A stretch of DNA of 64,000 nt from Paracoccaceae bacterium. Its GTDB lineage: Bacteria; Pseudomonadota; Alphaproteobacteria; Rhodobacterales; Rhodobacteraceae. The stretch is from the NCBI GenBank assembly GCA_022843025.1, contig JALHOL010000006.1, positions 308,084 through 372,083 on the forward strand, given 5' to 3'. Numbering within the stretch: position 1 is the stretch's first letter; each line of letters begins with the position of its first letter. The position numbers were made by a program, and so were the translations under genes. Below are positions 1-8,392 of the stretch, piece by piece. The notes under the pieces were generated by a model that had not been told where the DNA came from, did not search any database, and worked only from the letters and a program-made list of their open reading frames with translations.

Positions 1-204
1 ATCAGCCAACTCCTTTGGATTATTGCCGTGGGTCGCCTCGGCATCGCCATGTCGGCGCTGCATATCAACCTGACGCCATTTTATGTCATGGTCTTCATGC
101 TGGCGCTTGGCGGCACCTGGAGCTGGATTCAGGCGCTTGGTGCGGCTTTTGTCGCCATCGGCGTGCTGGTGGCGCAAGGCCTGATCGCGCTGCCCCGGCG
201 CTAA
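1..204 (+). CDS. EamA/DMT-family transporter, C-terminal fragment
   Basis: The window opens inside a reading frame that runs to a TAA at 202-204. The 67 visible residues hold two hydrophobic segments: one around the first 18 residues and a pair from roughly residue 25 to 62, with the GRLG...INLTPFYVM and LGAAFVAIGVLVAQ patterns of the last helices of the EamA (drug/metabolite exporter) repeat. Such proteins are 10-helix inner-membrane exporters of small metabolites; the substrate cannot be read here. The start lies outside the window. A P450 gene begins 20 bases after the stop on the same strand, so the two may be cotranscribed. Confidence 0.75.
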   Translation: MSQLLWIIAVGRLGIAMSALHINLTPFYVMVFMLALGGTWSWIQALGAAFVAIGVLVAQGLIALPRR

Positions 205-224
205 AACCCCTCAAGAACAAGACC

Positions 225-1406
225 ATGCAAGACCTTCATCAATCCCCCACCGATCCTGCCTTCGTTCAGAACCCCTATCCGTTCTATGACCGCGCCCGCG
301 CCACAGGCCCCTTCTTCCGCTGGGTCGATTACAACCTGACCTGCACCCCCAACGCATCAGCGGTCAACGCCATCCTGCGCGACCGCCGCTTTGGCCGCGA
401 AGCCCCGCCCGAATGCGCGCCCGTGATCCCTGATCACCTGCGCCCTTTCTACGCGGTCGAGGCGCATTCGATGCTGGAACTGGAACCGCCGCGCCACACC
501 CGCCTGCGCAGCCTTGTCTTGCGCGCCTTCACCTCACGCCGCATCGCCGCGCTTGGCCCTGAAATCACACAGCTTTCCAACGATCTGATCGATGCATTGC
601 CTGCGGATGAATTCGATCTTCTCCCGACCTTCGCGCAGAAACTGCCCGTCATAATCATCGCCCGCCTTCTGGGCGTGCCAGAGTCCATGTCGGATGACCT
701 GCTGCGCTGGTCCAATGCCATGGTCGGCATGTATATGGCCAACCGCAGCCCCGCCGCCGAGGATCGCGCCATCGCGGCGACCGAAGATTTCGTGGCCTTC
801 CTGCGCGGCTATATCGCCGACCGCCGCGCCGACCCGCGGGATGACCTGATCACCCATCTGATTGCCGCCGAGTCCGAGGGTGACCGTCTGACAACCGACG
901 AACTGATCTCGACCTGCATCCTGCTGCTGAATGCGGGGCATGAGGCGACGGTTCACACCATCGGCAATGGCGTGAAAACGCTGCTTGAAACGAAAACCCC
1001 CGCCACCGCCCTATCTCCCGACAAGGTAGAGGCGACGGTGGAGGAAATCCTGCGCTTCGATCCCGCGCTGCATATGTTCACCCGCTGGGCCTATGAAGAA
1101 GTTGATGTGATGGGCCACCGCTTTCAGCGCGGTGATCAGGTCGCGCTGCTGCTGGCCGCCGCCAACCGCGACCCCGGTCAATGGGACCGCCCGGCGCAAT
1201 TCCTGCCGGACCGCCCCGCCAAACCCAACGCCACCTTCGGCGCAGGCCTGCATTTCTGCGTGGGCGCGCCGTTGGCCCGGCTGGAATTGCAAATCGCCCT
1301 GCCGATCCTGTTTCAGCGCCTGCCGAACCTGCGCCTTGCGGCAAAGCCCGTCTATGCTGATGTCTATCACTTCCACGGGCTCAAGGCGCTGCACCTCGCC
1401 CGCTAG
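225..1406 (+). CDS. cytochrome P450
   Basis: The product is a 393-residue soluble bacterial class I P450, a haem-thiolate monooxygenase that takes electrons from a ferredoxin/reductase pair. The I-helix oxygen-binding motif is AGHEAT (residues 237-242), the K-helix ExxR is E274-R277, and the haem loop is FGAGLHFCVG with the ligand Cys345. I chose the ATG at 225 because the open frame upstream overlaps the end of the transporter gene and has no P450 similarity; the protein then starts with the usual proline-rich N-terminus (NPYPFY). No dedicated ferredoxin gene lies beside it. The substrate is unknown. It converges on the Lrp gene, 5 bases away. Confidence 0.93.
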   Translation: MQDLHQSPTDPAFVQNPYPFYDRARATGPFFRWVDYNLTCTPNASAVNAILRDRRFGREAPPECAPVIPDHLRPFYAVEAHSMLELEPPRHTRLRSLVLRAFTSRRIAALGPEITQLSNDLIDALPADEFDLLPTFAQKLPVIIIARLLGVPESMSDDLLRWSNAMVGMYMANRSPAAEDRAIAATEDFVAFLRGYIADRRADPRDDLITHLIAAESEGDRLTTDELISTCILLLNAGHEATVHTIGNGVKTLLETKTPATALSPDKVEATVEEILRFDPALHMFTRWAYEEVDVMGHRFQRGDQVALLLAAANRDPGQWDRPAQFLPDRPAKPNATFGAGLHFCVGAPLARLELQIALPILFQRLPNLRLAAKPVYADVYHFHGLKALHLAR

Positions 1407-1411
1407 AACCG

Positions 1412-1873
1412 TCAGACCGGCAGGATTGTCGTCGCCTTGATCTCTTCCATGCTCAACAGCGCGGTCACGTTGTAAATCCGCACCTCGGAAATCAGGGCCT
1501 GATAAAACGTGTCATAGGCCCGCGCATTCTTGACCCGCACCTTCAGGATATAGTCAATGTCGCCCGCCAACCGATGCGCTTCCAGCACCTCGGGACGTTC
1601 GCGCAGCGCTTTCAGGAACTTGCGCTGCCAGTCCGCCTCATGCTCGCTGGTGCGGATCAACACGAAGAAACAGGCCTCAAGACCCAGCGCCTCGGGGTCC
1701 AGAATGGCGGTCTGCCGCGTGATGACGCCCGCCTCCTTCATCCGGCGAATGCGGTTCCAGACCGGGGTTTTGGAAGACCCCACCTTGCGCGCGATCTCAT
1801 CCAGCGACTGCTCGGCATCGGCCTGCAGTTCCGCAAGGATTTTCCTGTCCATCTCGTCCAGCCGGACCGCCAT
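1412..1873 (-). CDS. Lrp/AsnC family transcriptional regulator
   Basis: This 153-residue protein has the standard two-part build of feast/famine regulators. An N-terminal winged helix-turn-helix (LDEMDRKILAELQADAEQS, then IARKVGSSKTPVWNRIRRM) is followed by the RAM/AsnC ligand-binding domain with its alternating strands (FFVLIRTSEHE, VLEAHRLAGDIDYILKV). An upstream in-frame start would add 19 residues that do not belong to the family, so ATG at 1873 is preferred. It is divergent from the sulfate assimilation operon, and the 137-base gap contains a partial dyad. It could respond to an amino acid and control the neighbouring operon; that is inference. Confidence 0.9.
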   Translation of the reverse strand: MAVRLDEMDRKILAELQADAEQSLDEIARKVGSSKTPVWNRIRRMKEAGVITRQTAILDPEALGLEACFFVLIRTSEHEADWQRKFLKALRERPEVLEAHRLAGDIDYILKVRVKNARAYDTFYQALISEVRIYNVTALLSMEEIKATTILPV

Positions 1874-1966
1874 TCGCCAATTCCCCCGTTTCGCGGAAAC
1901 ACGTTCCACACTGCGCCAGTATCGGAACAATCGTTCTTATCTGCAAGGGTGGCTGGCCCGAAACCG

Positions 1967-1985
1967 GGAAAATATCCTATATTCC
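1967..1985. promoter_or_regulatory. imperfect dyad in the Lrp/cobA divergent region
   Basis: An AT-rich 19-base element with GGAA and TTCC ends and 7 of 9 paired positions lies 25 bases before the cobA start. It is the only dyad I noticed between the two divergent genes, so it is a candidate operator for the Lrp-type regulator. Nothing else supports this. Confidence 0.25.
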
Positions 1986-2010
1986 AGACAGCCAAACCGG
2001 GATCGCCAGC

Positions 2011-2796
2011 ATGACCGACCTGCCCCATTTCGCCCCTACCCCTGTTGCCGTCACCTTTGTGGGTGCCGGCCCCGGCGCGGCCGCGCATCTGACACTGGGC
2101 GCTTTCCGCGCCCTGCAACAGGCAGATGTGGTGATCCATGACCGTCTGGTCGGCGATGAGGTGATGGCCCTGATCCCGCCGCATGTCACCCGCATCGACG
2201 TGGGCAAAGAAGGGTTTGGCCCCACCACCGCCCAGACCACGATCAACGCAACTCTCGTGGCTCAGGCCATGACAGGGGCGCGCATTGTCCGGCTCAAGGG
2301 CGGTGATTGCGGCATCTTTGGCCGTCTGGACGAAGAGATGGACGCGCTGGAAGCGGCGGGCCTGTCCTTCGCCATCCTGCCCGGCCTGACCTCTGCCGCC
2401 GTCGCGGCGGCCAATATCGGCCAGAGCCTGACGAAGCGTGGCCGCAACGGCGCGCTGCGCATCGTGACCGGGCATGACATGGAAGGTTTCGCCGAACAGG
2501 ACTGGCGCGGCATGGCCCGCGCGGGTGAGGTTGCGGCGATCTACATGGGCAAGAAATCCAGCCGCTTTATCCAAGGCCGCCTGATGATGCACGGCGCCGC
2601 CCCGGAAACCCCCGTGGCTATCGTGGAAAACGTCTCGCGCACCAATCAACGCGTGATCGCCGCCACCCTTGCCACCCTGCCCGACGCTGTGGCGCAAGTC
2701 GCAGGCCCTGCCGTGCTGCTTTACGGCCTCGAACCCCGCCGCATCCGTGCGGCCCTGCCCGCACTGACGTCAGAATTGAAGGAAGCCACCGCATGA
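2011..2796 (+). CDS. cobA: uroporphyrinogen-III C-methyltransferase (SUMT)
   Basis: SUMT adds two SAM-derived methyl groups to uroporphyrinogen III to make precorrin-2, the entry to sirohaem and cobalamin. The 261-residue protein carries the family landmarks in order: the glycine-rich VGAGPG loop (17-22), VVIHDRLVG, VRLKGGDCGIFGR, the ILPGLTSA loop and IVTGHD. It is a single-domain CobA type without the CysG dehydrogenase/chelatase part. It opens the sulfate operon, where sirohaem is needed as the cofactor of the sulfite reductase two genes downstream. Its stop overlaps the next ATG (ATGA). Confidence 0.95.
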   Translation: MTDLPHFAPTPVAVTFVGAGPGAAAHLTLGAFRALQQADVVIHDRLVGDEVMALIPPHVTRIDVGKEGFGPTTAQTTINATLVAQAMTGARIVRLKGGDCGIFGRLDEEMDALEAAGLSFAILPGLTSAAVAAANIGQSLTKRGRNGALRIVTGHDMEGFAEQDWRGMARAGEVAAIYMGKKSSRFIQGRLMMHGAAPETPVAIVENVSRTNQRVIAATLATLPDAVAQVAGPAVLLYGLEPRRIRAALPALTSELKEATA

Positions 2797-3098
2797 GCCG
2801 CCGCTTCACGCCCAAAATCGTCACCGCCAACCGCCTGCGCGAAGGCGATGTGGTCTACTTGACCGCCGATGACCGTTGGTCGCCGTTCCACCATGAGGCG
2901 GAATTGATCGAGGATGAGGCCCATGCCCAGATGCGCCTACTTCACGCCGCCGCGCAAAAGCTGATCGTCGTCGGCGCTTACCTCGCCGATGCCAAGCTCG
3001 GCCCGAACGGACCGGAACCCACCCATTTCCGCGAAGAATTCCGCACCCGTGGCCCGTCGAACTATAACCACGGCAAACAAGCCGACTACGCGAACTGA
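2793..3098 (+). CDS. DUF2849 domain protein
   Basis: A 101-residue soluble protein, recognised as the DUF2849 family (PKIVTANRLREGDVVYLT at the N-terminus, FREEFRTRGPSNY near the C-terminus). No catalytic motif is visible. The family is habitually found between cobA and the sulfite reductase gene in Rhodobacterales and rhizobia, so a role tied to sulfite reductase or sirohaem delivery is likely but unproven. It overlaps cobA by four bases (ATGA) and lies 10 bases before the next start, consistent with translational coupling. Confidence 0.88.
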   Translation: MSRRFTPKIVTANRLREGDVVYLTADDRWSPFHHEAELIEDEAHAQMRLLHAAAQKLIVVGAYLADAKLGPNGPEPTHFREEFRTRGPSNYNHGKQADYAN

Positions 3099-3108
3099 GG
3101 CAGCCAGA

Positions 3109-4779
3109 ATGTACAGCTATTCCGAATTCGATGAAGCCTTCGTCCGCGAACGTGTCGCCCAGTTCACCCAGCAGGTGGAACGCCGCCTTGACGGGTCGCT
3201 GACCGAGGAAGAATTCCGCCCGCTGCGCCTGATGAACGGGCTGTACCTGCAACTGCACGCCTACATGCTGCGGGTGGCCATTCCCTATGGCACGATCAAC
3301 CCGAACCAGATGCGCCAGCTGGCCCATATCGCCCAGACCTGGGACAAGGGCTATGGCCACTTCACCACCCGCCAGAACATTCAGTTCAACTGGCCGAAAC
3401 TGGAAGACGTGCCTGCCATGCTTCAGGCGCTTGCCGATGTGGGGATGCACGCCATCCAGACATCTGGCAACTGCGTGCGCAACGTGACCGCCGATCATTT
3501 CGCCGGCGCTGCGGCGGATGAAATCGAAGACCCCCGCCCCGTGGCAGAACTGCTGCGCCAGTGGTCGACCGACCACCCGGAGTTTCAATTCCTGCCCCGC
3601 AAGTTCAAGATCGCCATCACCGGTTCCCCGAATGACCGTGCGGTCACCCGCGCCCACGACATCGGCCTGCGCATGGTCCGCAACGCGGCGGGCGAGCCGG
3701 GGTTCGAGGTGATGGTCGGCGGCGGTCTTGGCCGCACGCCCATGATCGCCCACACGGTGCGGGACTTCCTGCCCAAGGCCGACCTGCTGCCCTATGTGGA
3801 GGCGGTCCTCAGCGTCTACAACACGCTCGGCCGTCGCGACAACAAGTACAAGGCACGCATCAAGATCACCGTGCATGAAACCGGCGCGGCCGAAATCACC
3901 CGCATGATCGAAGAACGGTTCACGGAGTTGCGCCCCCTCTTCGGCGGCAATGACCAGAAACTGCTGGCCGAGATTGAAGAGGCATTCGCCCCCCCGGCCT
4001 TCCGCAACGCGCCGGTCGATGCCTATGATGCCTTCTACAGCGCCGACCCGGCCTTCCGCGCCTGGGCCGACACGAACCTCGCTGCGCATCGCAATGCGCA
4101 ATACGCCATCGTCACCATCAGCCTCAAGGCCCATGGCGAAACACCCGGTGACGCGACCGCCGATCAGATGCGCCTGATCGCCGATCTGGCCGAAACCTAT
4201 GGCCATTCGGAAATCCGCATCAGCCACGAACAGAATGTCATCCTGCCGCATGTCCACAAATCCGACCTGCCGGCCCTGCATGCCCAACTGGTCAAGGCGG
4301 GCCTTGGCACGGCCAATGTCGGCCTGATCTCGGATATCATCGCCTGCCCCGGCATGGATTACTGCGCGCTGGCCACCGCCCGGTCGATCCCCGTTGCGCA
4401 GCAAATCGCGACGCGGTTTGATGAGCTGAAGCTGGAACACGATATCGGGCCGCTGAAGATCAAGATCTCGGGCTGCATCAACGCCTGCGGCCATCACCAT
4501 GTGGGCCATATCGGCATTCTGGGCCTCGATCGCGCGGGGGTGGAAAACTACCAGATCACTCTGGGCGGCGACGGCACCGAAACCGCGGTGATCGGTGAAA
4601 AGACCGGACCGGGCTTTGCCTATGATGACATCGTCCCCGCCATTGAACGCATCGTGCGCGCCTATCTGGCGTTGCGCGAAGCCCCGGGCGAGACCTTCCT
4701 CGACGCCTTCCGCCGTGTCGGGATCGCGCCCTTCAAGGCCGCGCTTTACGATCAGGAAGGCGAACAGGATGCCGCGTGA
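3109..4779 (+). CDS. cysI: assimilatory sulfite (nitrite/sulfite) reductase, sirohaem protein
   Basis: The enzyme reduces sulfite to sulfide with six electrons. The 556-residue protein has two ferredoxin-like half domains and the sirohaem-[4Fe-4S] binding pattern C413-x5-C419 and C456-x3-C460 (ACPGMDYC and GCINACG). Substrate-contact segments such as YGHFTTRQNIQFNW near residue 85 are intact. ATG 3109 is chosen because longer frames run into the DUF2849 gene. No flavoprotein subunit (CysJ) is adjacent; electrons may come from ferredoxin, which fits an fpr gene downstream. The last 11 bases overlap cysH. Confidence 0.94.
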   Translation: MYSYSEFDEAFVRERVAQFTQQVERRLDGSLTEEEFRPLRLMNGLYLQLHAYMLRVAIPYGTINPNQMRQLAHIAQTWDKGYGHFTTRQNIQFNWPKLEDVPAMLQALADVGMHAIQTSGNCVRNVTADHFAGAAADEIEDPRPVAELLRQWSTDHPEFQFLPRKFKIAITGSPNDRAVTRAHDIGLRMVRNAAGEPGFEVMVGGGLGRTPMIAHTVRDFLPKADLLPYVEAVLSVYNTLGRRDNKYKARIKITVHETGAAEITRMIEERFTELRPLFGGNDQKLLAEIEEAFAPPAFRNAPVDAYDAFYSADPAFRAWADTNLAAHRNAQYAIVTISLKAHGETPGDATADQMRLIADLAETYGHSEIRISHEQNVILPHVHKSDLPALHAQLVKAGLGTANVGLISDIIACPGMDYCALATARSIPVAQQIATRFDELKLEHDIGPLKIKISGCINACGHHHVGHIGILGLDRAGVENYQITLGGDGTETAVIGEKTGPGFAYDDIVPAIERIVRAYLALREAPGETFLDAFRRVGIAPFKAALYDQEGEQDAA

Positions 4780-5536
4780 CACCAGCCTTACCCAAGGCCT
4801 GCATCAGGGCAGCGTCGCAGACCGCGTCGCCACCCTGAACGCCCGCTACAAACACCACGGCGCGACCGCGGTGCTGGAACACGCACTCAAGGACGCAGAC
4901 CTTGGCCGCGTGGCGCTGGTGTCGTCCTTCGGGGCGGAATCGGTGGTTCTTCTGCACCTCGTCTCCGTCATTGCGCCGGAGACCCCGGTGCTGTTCATCG
5001 ACACGCGCATGCTGTTTCAGGAAACTCTGGATTATCAACGCGAACTGGCCGAAAAGCTGGCGCTTTGCGATATCCGCACCATCCGCGCCAACCCCGCCCG
5101 CGTGAATTTCGAAGATCCCGATGGAACGCTCCACCAGTTCAACACTGATGCCTGCTGCGGCGTGCGCAAGGTGGAACCGCTGGAGCGCGCGCTTGCGCAA
5201 TTCGACGGCTGGATCACCGGACGCAAACGCTATCAGGGCAGCACTCGGCAAGAGGTCGACTTCTTCGAAGCCGAAGGCGACACGCGTATCAAGGTCAACC
5301 CGCTCGCCCATTGGGGCCGCGAGGATCTTGAGGAATACATGGTCGAAAACCGCCTGCCCCGGCATCCACTGGTGGCCAAAGGCTATCCGTCCATCGGCTG
5401 CGCCCCCTGCACCAGCCCGGTGAAACCCGGCGAAGATCCCCGTTCGGGCCGCTGGCGCGGCAGCGAGAAAACCGAATGCGGCATACATTTCATCGACGGC
5501 AAGCCCGTCCGCACCGTCAAGGAGAACGCGGCATGA
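4769..5536 (+). CDS. cysH: APS/PAPS reductase with Fe-S cysteines
   Basis: CysH reduces (phospho)adenylyl sulfate to sulfite. The 255-residue protein has the nucleotide loop SSFGAESVVLLHL (52-64), the RKRYQGS segment, and the catalytic ECGIH motif with Cys237. It also has both cysteine pairs C129-C130 and C211-x2-C214, which bind [4Fe-4S] in the APS-reducing branch. The substrate is therefore more likely APS than PAPS, in line with the absence of a CysC/CysN gene in view. It overlaps the sulfite reductase gene by 11 bases and the next gene by four (ATGA). Confidence 0.94.
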   Translation: MPRDTSLTQGLHQGSVADRVATLNARYKHHGATAVLEHALKDADLGRVALVSSFGAESVVLLHLVSVIAPETPVLFIDTRMLFQETLDYQRELAEKLALCDIRTIRANPARVNFEDPDGTLHQFNTDACCGVRKVEPLERALAQFDGWITGRKRYQGSTRQEVDFFEAEGDTRIKVNPLAHWGREDLEEYMVENRLPRHPLVAKGYPSIGCAPCTSPVKPGEDPRSGRWRGSEKTECGIHFIDGKPVRTVKENAA

Positions 5537-5940
5537 CCGTGATCGTCACCGATACCGGCTTTGCCGCCGAGGATTGGAATGCCCCCTTCGTCACTCTGGC
5601 CGATCTGCCCGCACATCAGGGCGCGGTGGATCTGTCCAACACCGACGACCCCGAGGCGCTGCGCCCCCATCTGGCCGATCTTGGCCTGATCCGCGTGGCC
5701 TTCCCCGCCTTCAACGATGGCAGGGCGTTCACCATCGCCCGCCGCCTGCGGATGATGGGCTACACGGGCCGCCTGCGCGCCCAAGGCCATGTGATCGCCG
5801 ATCAATACGCCATGGCCCGCCGCGTGGGGTTCGATGAGGTGGAAATCAGCGACGACCTCGCCACCCGCCAACCCGCCGAACAATGGGCCTTCCGCGCCGA
5901 TTGGCAGGCCCATCACTATCAGGCCCGCCTGCGCGCCTGA
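5533..5940 (+). CDS. DUF934 protein of the sulfate assimilation operon
   Basis: A 135-residue protein of the DUF934 family: LRPHLADLGLIRVAFPAFNDGRAFTIARRLR is the signature stretch, broken here by other residues in its relatives. The family is almost always linked to cysH and cysI and is annotated as an oxidoreductase-like accessory factor in sulfite reduction; the molecular role is not known. It begins inside the cysH stop codon (ATGA) and ends the tightly coupled part of the operon. Confidence 0.88.
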   Translation: MTVIVTDTGFAAEDWNAPFVTLADLPAHQGAVDLSNTDDPEALRPHLADLGLIRVAFPAFNDGRAFTIARRLRMMGYTGRLRAQGHVIADQYAMARRVGFDEVEISDDLATRQPAEQWAFRADWQAHHYQARLRA

Positions 5941-6012
5941 CCCCGCCCTTCGCCCCGCGACAGACCGCGCCCTTTTCCCGGCGCGCGCCTTCCGCTATTG
6001 CCCGAACAGCCG

Positions 6013-6849
6013 ATGACCGAACAGAGTGCCATGATGGACGCCCCCAACACCGCGACAGCCGCCAAGCCGCACCTTCCCGATGCCCAGACGGTGACACAGG
6101 TCACCCACTGGACCGACCGGCTGTTCTCGTTCCGCGTCAGCCGCCCGCGTTCATTGCGCTTCCGCTCGGGTGAGTTTGTGATGATCGGCCTGATGGGCGA
6201 TAACGGCAAACCGCTTCTGCGCGCCTATTCCATCGCCTCCCCTGCCTGGGATGAGGAGTTGGAGTTCTACTCCATCAAGGTTCCCGATGGCCCCCTCACC
6301 TCGAAGCTTCAGCACATCCAGCCGGGGGATGAGATCATCCTTCGCCCCAAACCTGTGGGCACCCTCGTGCATGATGCGCTGCTGCCCGGCAAACGGCTGT
6401 GGTTCCTTGCCACCGGCACCGGCCTTGCGCCCTTCGCCTCGCTCATGCGCGAACCCGAGACGTATGAGAAATACGATCAGGTCATCATGATGCACACCTG
6501 CCGTGAAGTGGCCGAACTGGAATACGGCCGCCAATTGGTGGAAAGCCTCAAGGATGATCCGCTGATCGGCGAATTGGTGGGCGACAAGCTTCTTTACTAC
6601 CCCACCACCACGCGTGAGTCGTTCCATCACATGGGCCGCGTCACCGACAACCTCACCTCCGGCAAGGTCTTTGCCGATCTGGGCTTGCCGCCCATGAACC
6701 GGGATGAGGATCGCGCCATGGTCTGCGGCAGCCTTGCCTTCAACATCGACGTGAAGAAGATCCTCGAAGATTTCGGCCTGACCGAAGGCGCGAATTCCGA
6801 TCCGCAGCAATTCGTGGTCGAAAAGGCCTTTGTCGGCGACGGGATCTGA
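6013..6849 (+). CDS. fpr: ferredoxin/flavodoxin-NADP+ reductase
   Basis: This FAD enzyme moves electrons between NADP(H) and ferredoxin or flavodoxin. The protein (278 residues from ATG 6013) has the FAD motif RAYSIAS, the bacterial subclass pattern GTLVHDALLPG, the NADP loop ATGTGLAPFASLMR, and the subclass I C-terminus VEKAFVGDGI. Three in-frame starts compete: TTG 5998, ATG 6013 and ATG 6031; the last has the better AGAG-type ribosome site, so the N-terminus could be 6 residues shorter. It lies 72 bases after DUF934 and may supply reduced ferredoxin to sulfite reductase. A strong terminator follows. Confidence 0.95.
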   Translation: MTEQSAMMDAPNTATAAKPHLPDAQTVTQVTHWTDRLFSFRVSRPRSLRFRSGEFVMIGLMGDNGKPLLRAYSIASPAWDEELEFYSIKVPDGPLTSKLQHIQPGDEIILRPKPVGTLVHDALLPGKRLWFLATGTGLAPFASLMREPETYEKYDQVIMMHTCREVAELEYGRQLVESLKDDPLIGELVGDKLLYYPTTTRESFHHMGRVTDNLTSGKVFADLGLPPMNRDEDRAMVCGSLAFNIDVKKILEDFGLTEGANSDPQQFVVEKAFVGDGI

Positions 6850-6870
6850 TCCTTCGCCTTCTCCAAAGCA

Positions 6871-6906
6871 AAAGGCCGCGCCGGTCACCCCGCGCGGCCT
6901 TTTCCA
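6871..6906 (+). terminator. intrinsic terminator after fpr
   Basis: A perfect 10-base stem (AAAGGCCGCG pairing with 6893-6902) encloses a 12-base loop and is followed by a short T run. The flanking A/T runs on both sides mean it could also stop transcripts from the leftward gene ending at 6995. Confidence 0.85.
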
Positions 6907-6994
6907 TTTCACCTTGGCTCAAATACCCAAAGAACAGCCCCGCAAAGTGCAGGGTCGGGCAAGGGCGTCAACCGCCCCCGCCCGATGCGCAGGG

Positions 6995-7546
6995 TCAAAG
7001 ACCCAGCGCCGCCTTCACTTGGTCAATCGCCGGCTGCACCAGCGCAGGGCTTGCCGCTGCCGCTTCTACAGCCGATTTCAGCGTGGTCTTGGTGGTGGCA
7101 TCCAGCTGCGACGCGTCGATCAGCGCCGAAATGCGCGCCGGATCAAAGTTCGCCGGGTCCAGTGCGGCGGCAGCTTCCGCCTGCACATCGGCCGCGCCTT
7201 CGGTCACGGCATCCGCAACTGCACCGGCACCTTCGGTCACGGCTTCGGCCGCACCTGTCGCGGCTTCACCCACTGCTTCAGCCGCGCCTTCGGCGGCTTC
7301 GGTCACAGCCTGGGCTGCAGCAGCGGCGGCGGCTTCTGCCTCGGCAGCGGCGGCAGCAGCGGCTTCCGCCTCTGCGGCAGCGGCGGCTTCAGCTTCTGCT
7401 GCGGCGGCAGCGGCCGCTTCCTCGGCGGCCTGCGCTGCGGCGGCGGCTTCTGCTGCTGCGCGCTGAGCCGGAACATAGCTGAACTGGTAATAGCCAAGCC
7501 CAGCCAGAATGACGACCGCAAGGCCAATCAGGACATTTCTGTTCAT
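6995..7546 (-). CDS. AEA-repeat, membrane-anchored alanine-rich protein
   Basis: A 183-residue protein. Residues 4-23 (NVLIGLAVVILAGLGYYQFS) form a membrane anchor, residues about 31-85 are almost only Ala and Glu in AEA/EAAAA repeats, then A(V/D)AVTEGA-type repeats follow, and the last 55 residues form a predicted helical cap (FDPARISALIDASQLDATTK...). The low-complexity part should be a long single helix or coiled coil, perhaps spanning periplasm. ATG 7546 has a GGGAGA ribosome site. Function is not recognised. The same AEA composition recurs in the OmpA protein at 11.2-13.3 kb, suggesting a shared origin or constraint. It lies opposite infC with its own upstream region. Confidence 0.75.
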   Translation of the reverse strand: MNRNVLIGLAVVILAGLGYYQFSYVPAQRAAAEAAAAAQAAEEAAAAAAAEAEAAAAAEAEAAAAAAAEAEAAAAAAAQAVTEAAEGAAEAVGEAATGAAEAVTEGAGAVADAVTEGAADVQAEAAAALDPANFDPARISALIDASQLDATTKTTLKSAVEAAAASPALVQPAIDQVKAALGL

Positions 7547-7755
7547 CGTCTGTCTCCCATTGCCGGAGCCTACTCCGGTTGTAGCGCCCATATGGACCCT
7601 TCGACATCGAATTTGAACCCCCCTTGGCCGGACCGTGGCTCGATCCTGCCGCTTTCCCTGCCCCGTGCCCCCCGCTTTGGCCTTGCGCACCAAGCGATTC
7701 CCGTTGAAACAGCGCCCACTGCCGATTAGATTGCGCGCGCAGACCGAAACCGCAG

Positions 7756-7771
7756 AAGGACCACCACCATA
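7756..7771 (+). promoter_or_regulatory. ribosome site and apparent ATA start codon of infC
   Basis: AAGGA at 7756-7760 lies 8 bases before an ATA codon at 7769. The reading frame from there gives the canonical IF-3 N-terminus ([18 protein letters not shown]). No ATG or TTG occurs in frame between the site and the conserved domain; the first GTG (7820) would remove 17 residues. Rare infC starts are known to allow IF-3 to autoregulate its own translation. Confidence 0.7.
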
Positions 7772-8308
7772 GCCCGCAGACCCCACAATGCCCCTCCGCA
7801 GCGCGAGACGGGCCCCCGCGTGAACGACCGCATCCGTTCGCCCGAAATCCGCCTGATCGGCGCCGATGGCGAAAACATCGGGGTGGTCACACCCGCCCGC
7901 GCCATGCAGATGGCCGAAGAGGCAGGCCTCGATCTGGTCGAGATCAGCCCGAATGCGGAACCGCCGGTCTGCAAGATCATGGACTTCGGCAAGTTCAAAT
8001 ACGAACAGCAAAAGCGCGAGGCCGAGGCCCGCAAGAAGCAGAAGATCATCGAGATCAAGGAAATCAAGTTCCGCCCGGGAACCGATACCCACGATTACGA
8101 AGTCAAGATGCGCTCGGTGCTGAAGTTCCTTGAAGAGGGCGACAAGGTGAAGGTCACCCTGCGTTTCCGGGGCCGCGAAATGGCGCACCAGGATCTGGGT
8201 CTTGAACTTCTCAACCGCGTTGCTGCCGATGTGGGCGACAATGGCAAGGTTGAATCCATGCCCCGCCTCGAAGGCCGGCAGATGGTTATGATGATCGGCC
8301 CGAAGTAA
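7769..8308 (+). CDS. infC: translation initiation factor IF-3
   Basis: IF-3 binds the 30S subunit, blocks 50S joining and checks start-codon pairing. The 179-residue protein has the N-domain ([17 protein letters not shown], then [22 protein letters not shown] text), the lysine-rich linker with [16 protein letters not shown], and the C-domain ([30 protein letters not shown]). The start is taken at an ATA codon with a well-placed AAGGA; see the separate entry. The gene stands alone here: rpmI and rplT, its partners in many bacteria, do not follow. A terminator lies 23 bases after the stop. Confidence 0.95.
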   Translation: MARRPHNAPPQRETGPRVNDRIRSPEIRLIGADGENIGVVTPARAMQMAEEAGLDLVEISPNAEPPVCKIMDFGKFKYEQQKREAEARKKQKIIEIKEIKFRPGTDTHDYEVKMRSVLKFLEEGDKVKVTLRFRGREMAHQDLGLELLNRVAADVGDNGKVESMPRLEGRQMVMMIGPK

Positions 8309-8330
8309 ATCTTCGGCCAAGGCGGAACGA

Positions 8331-8357
8331 GGGGCGCGTCACCGACGCGCCCTTTTC
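8331..8357 (+). terminator. intrinsic terminator after infC
   Basis: GGGCGCGT (8332-8339) pairs perfectly with 8345-8352 across a 5-base loop and is followed by TTTT. Confidence 0.85.
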
Positions 8358-8392
8358 ATTTGGGCAAGCCGCAAGCCCGCTGCGCAACGCCC

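Noticed and set aside
2821..4782. A 653-residue minus-strand frame
   Set aside because: Antisense shadow of the sulfite reductase gene, caused by strong third-position G/C; no recognisable domain.
7083..7466. Ala/Ser repeat frame opposite the AEA protein
   Set aside because: Complement of the AEA repeats. The minus-strand frame has an anchor segment, a ribosome site and an ordered C-terminal cap.
7820..8308. infC beginning at GTG 7820
   Set aside because: It would lack the conserved N-terminal residues of alphaproteobacterial IF-3, and no ribosome site precedes it.
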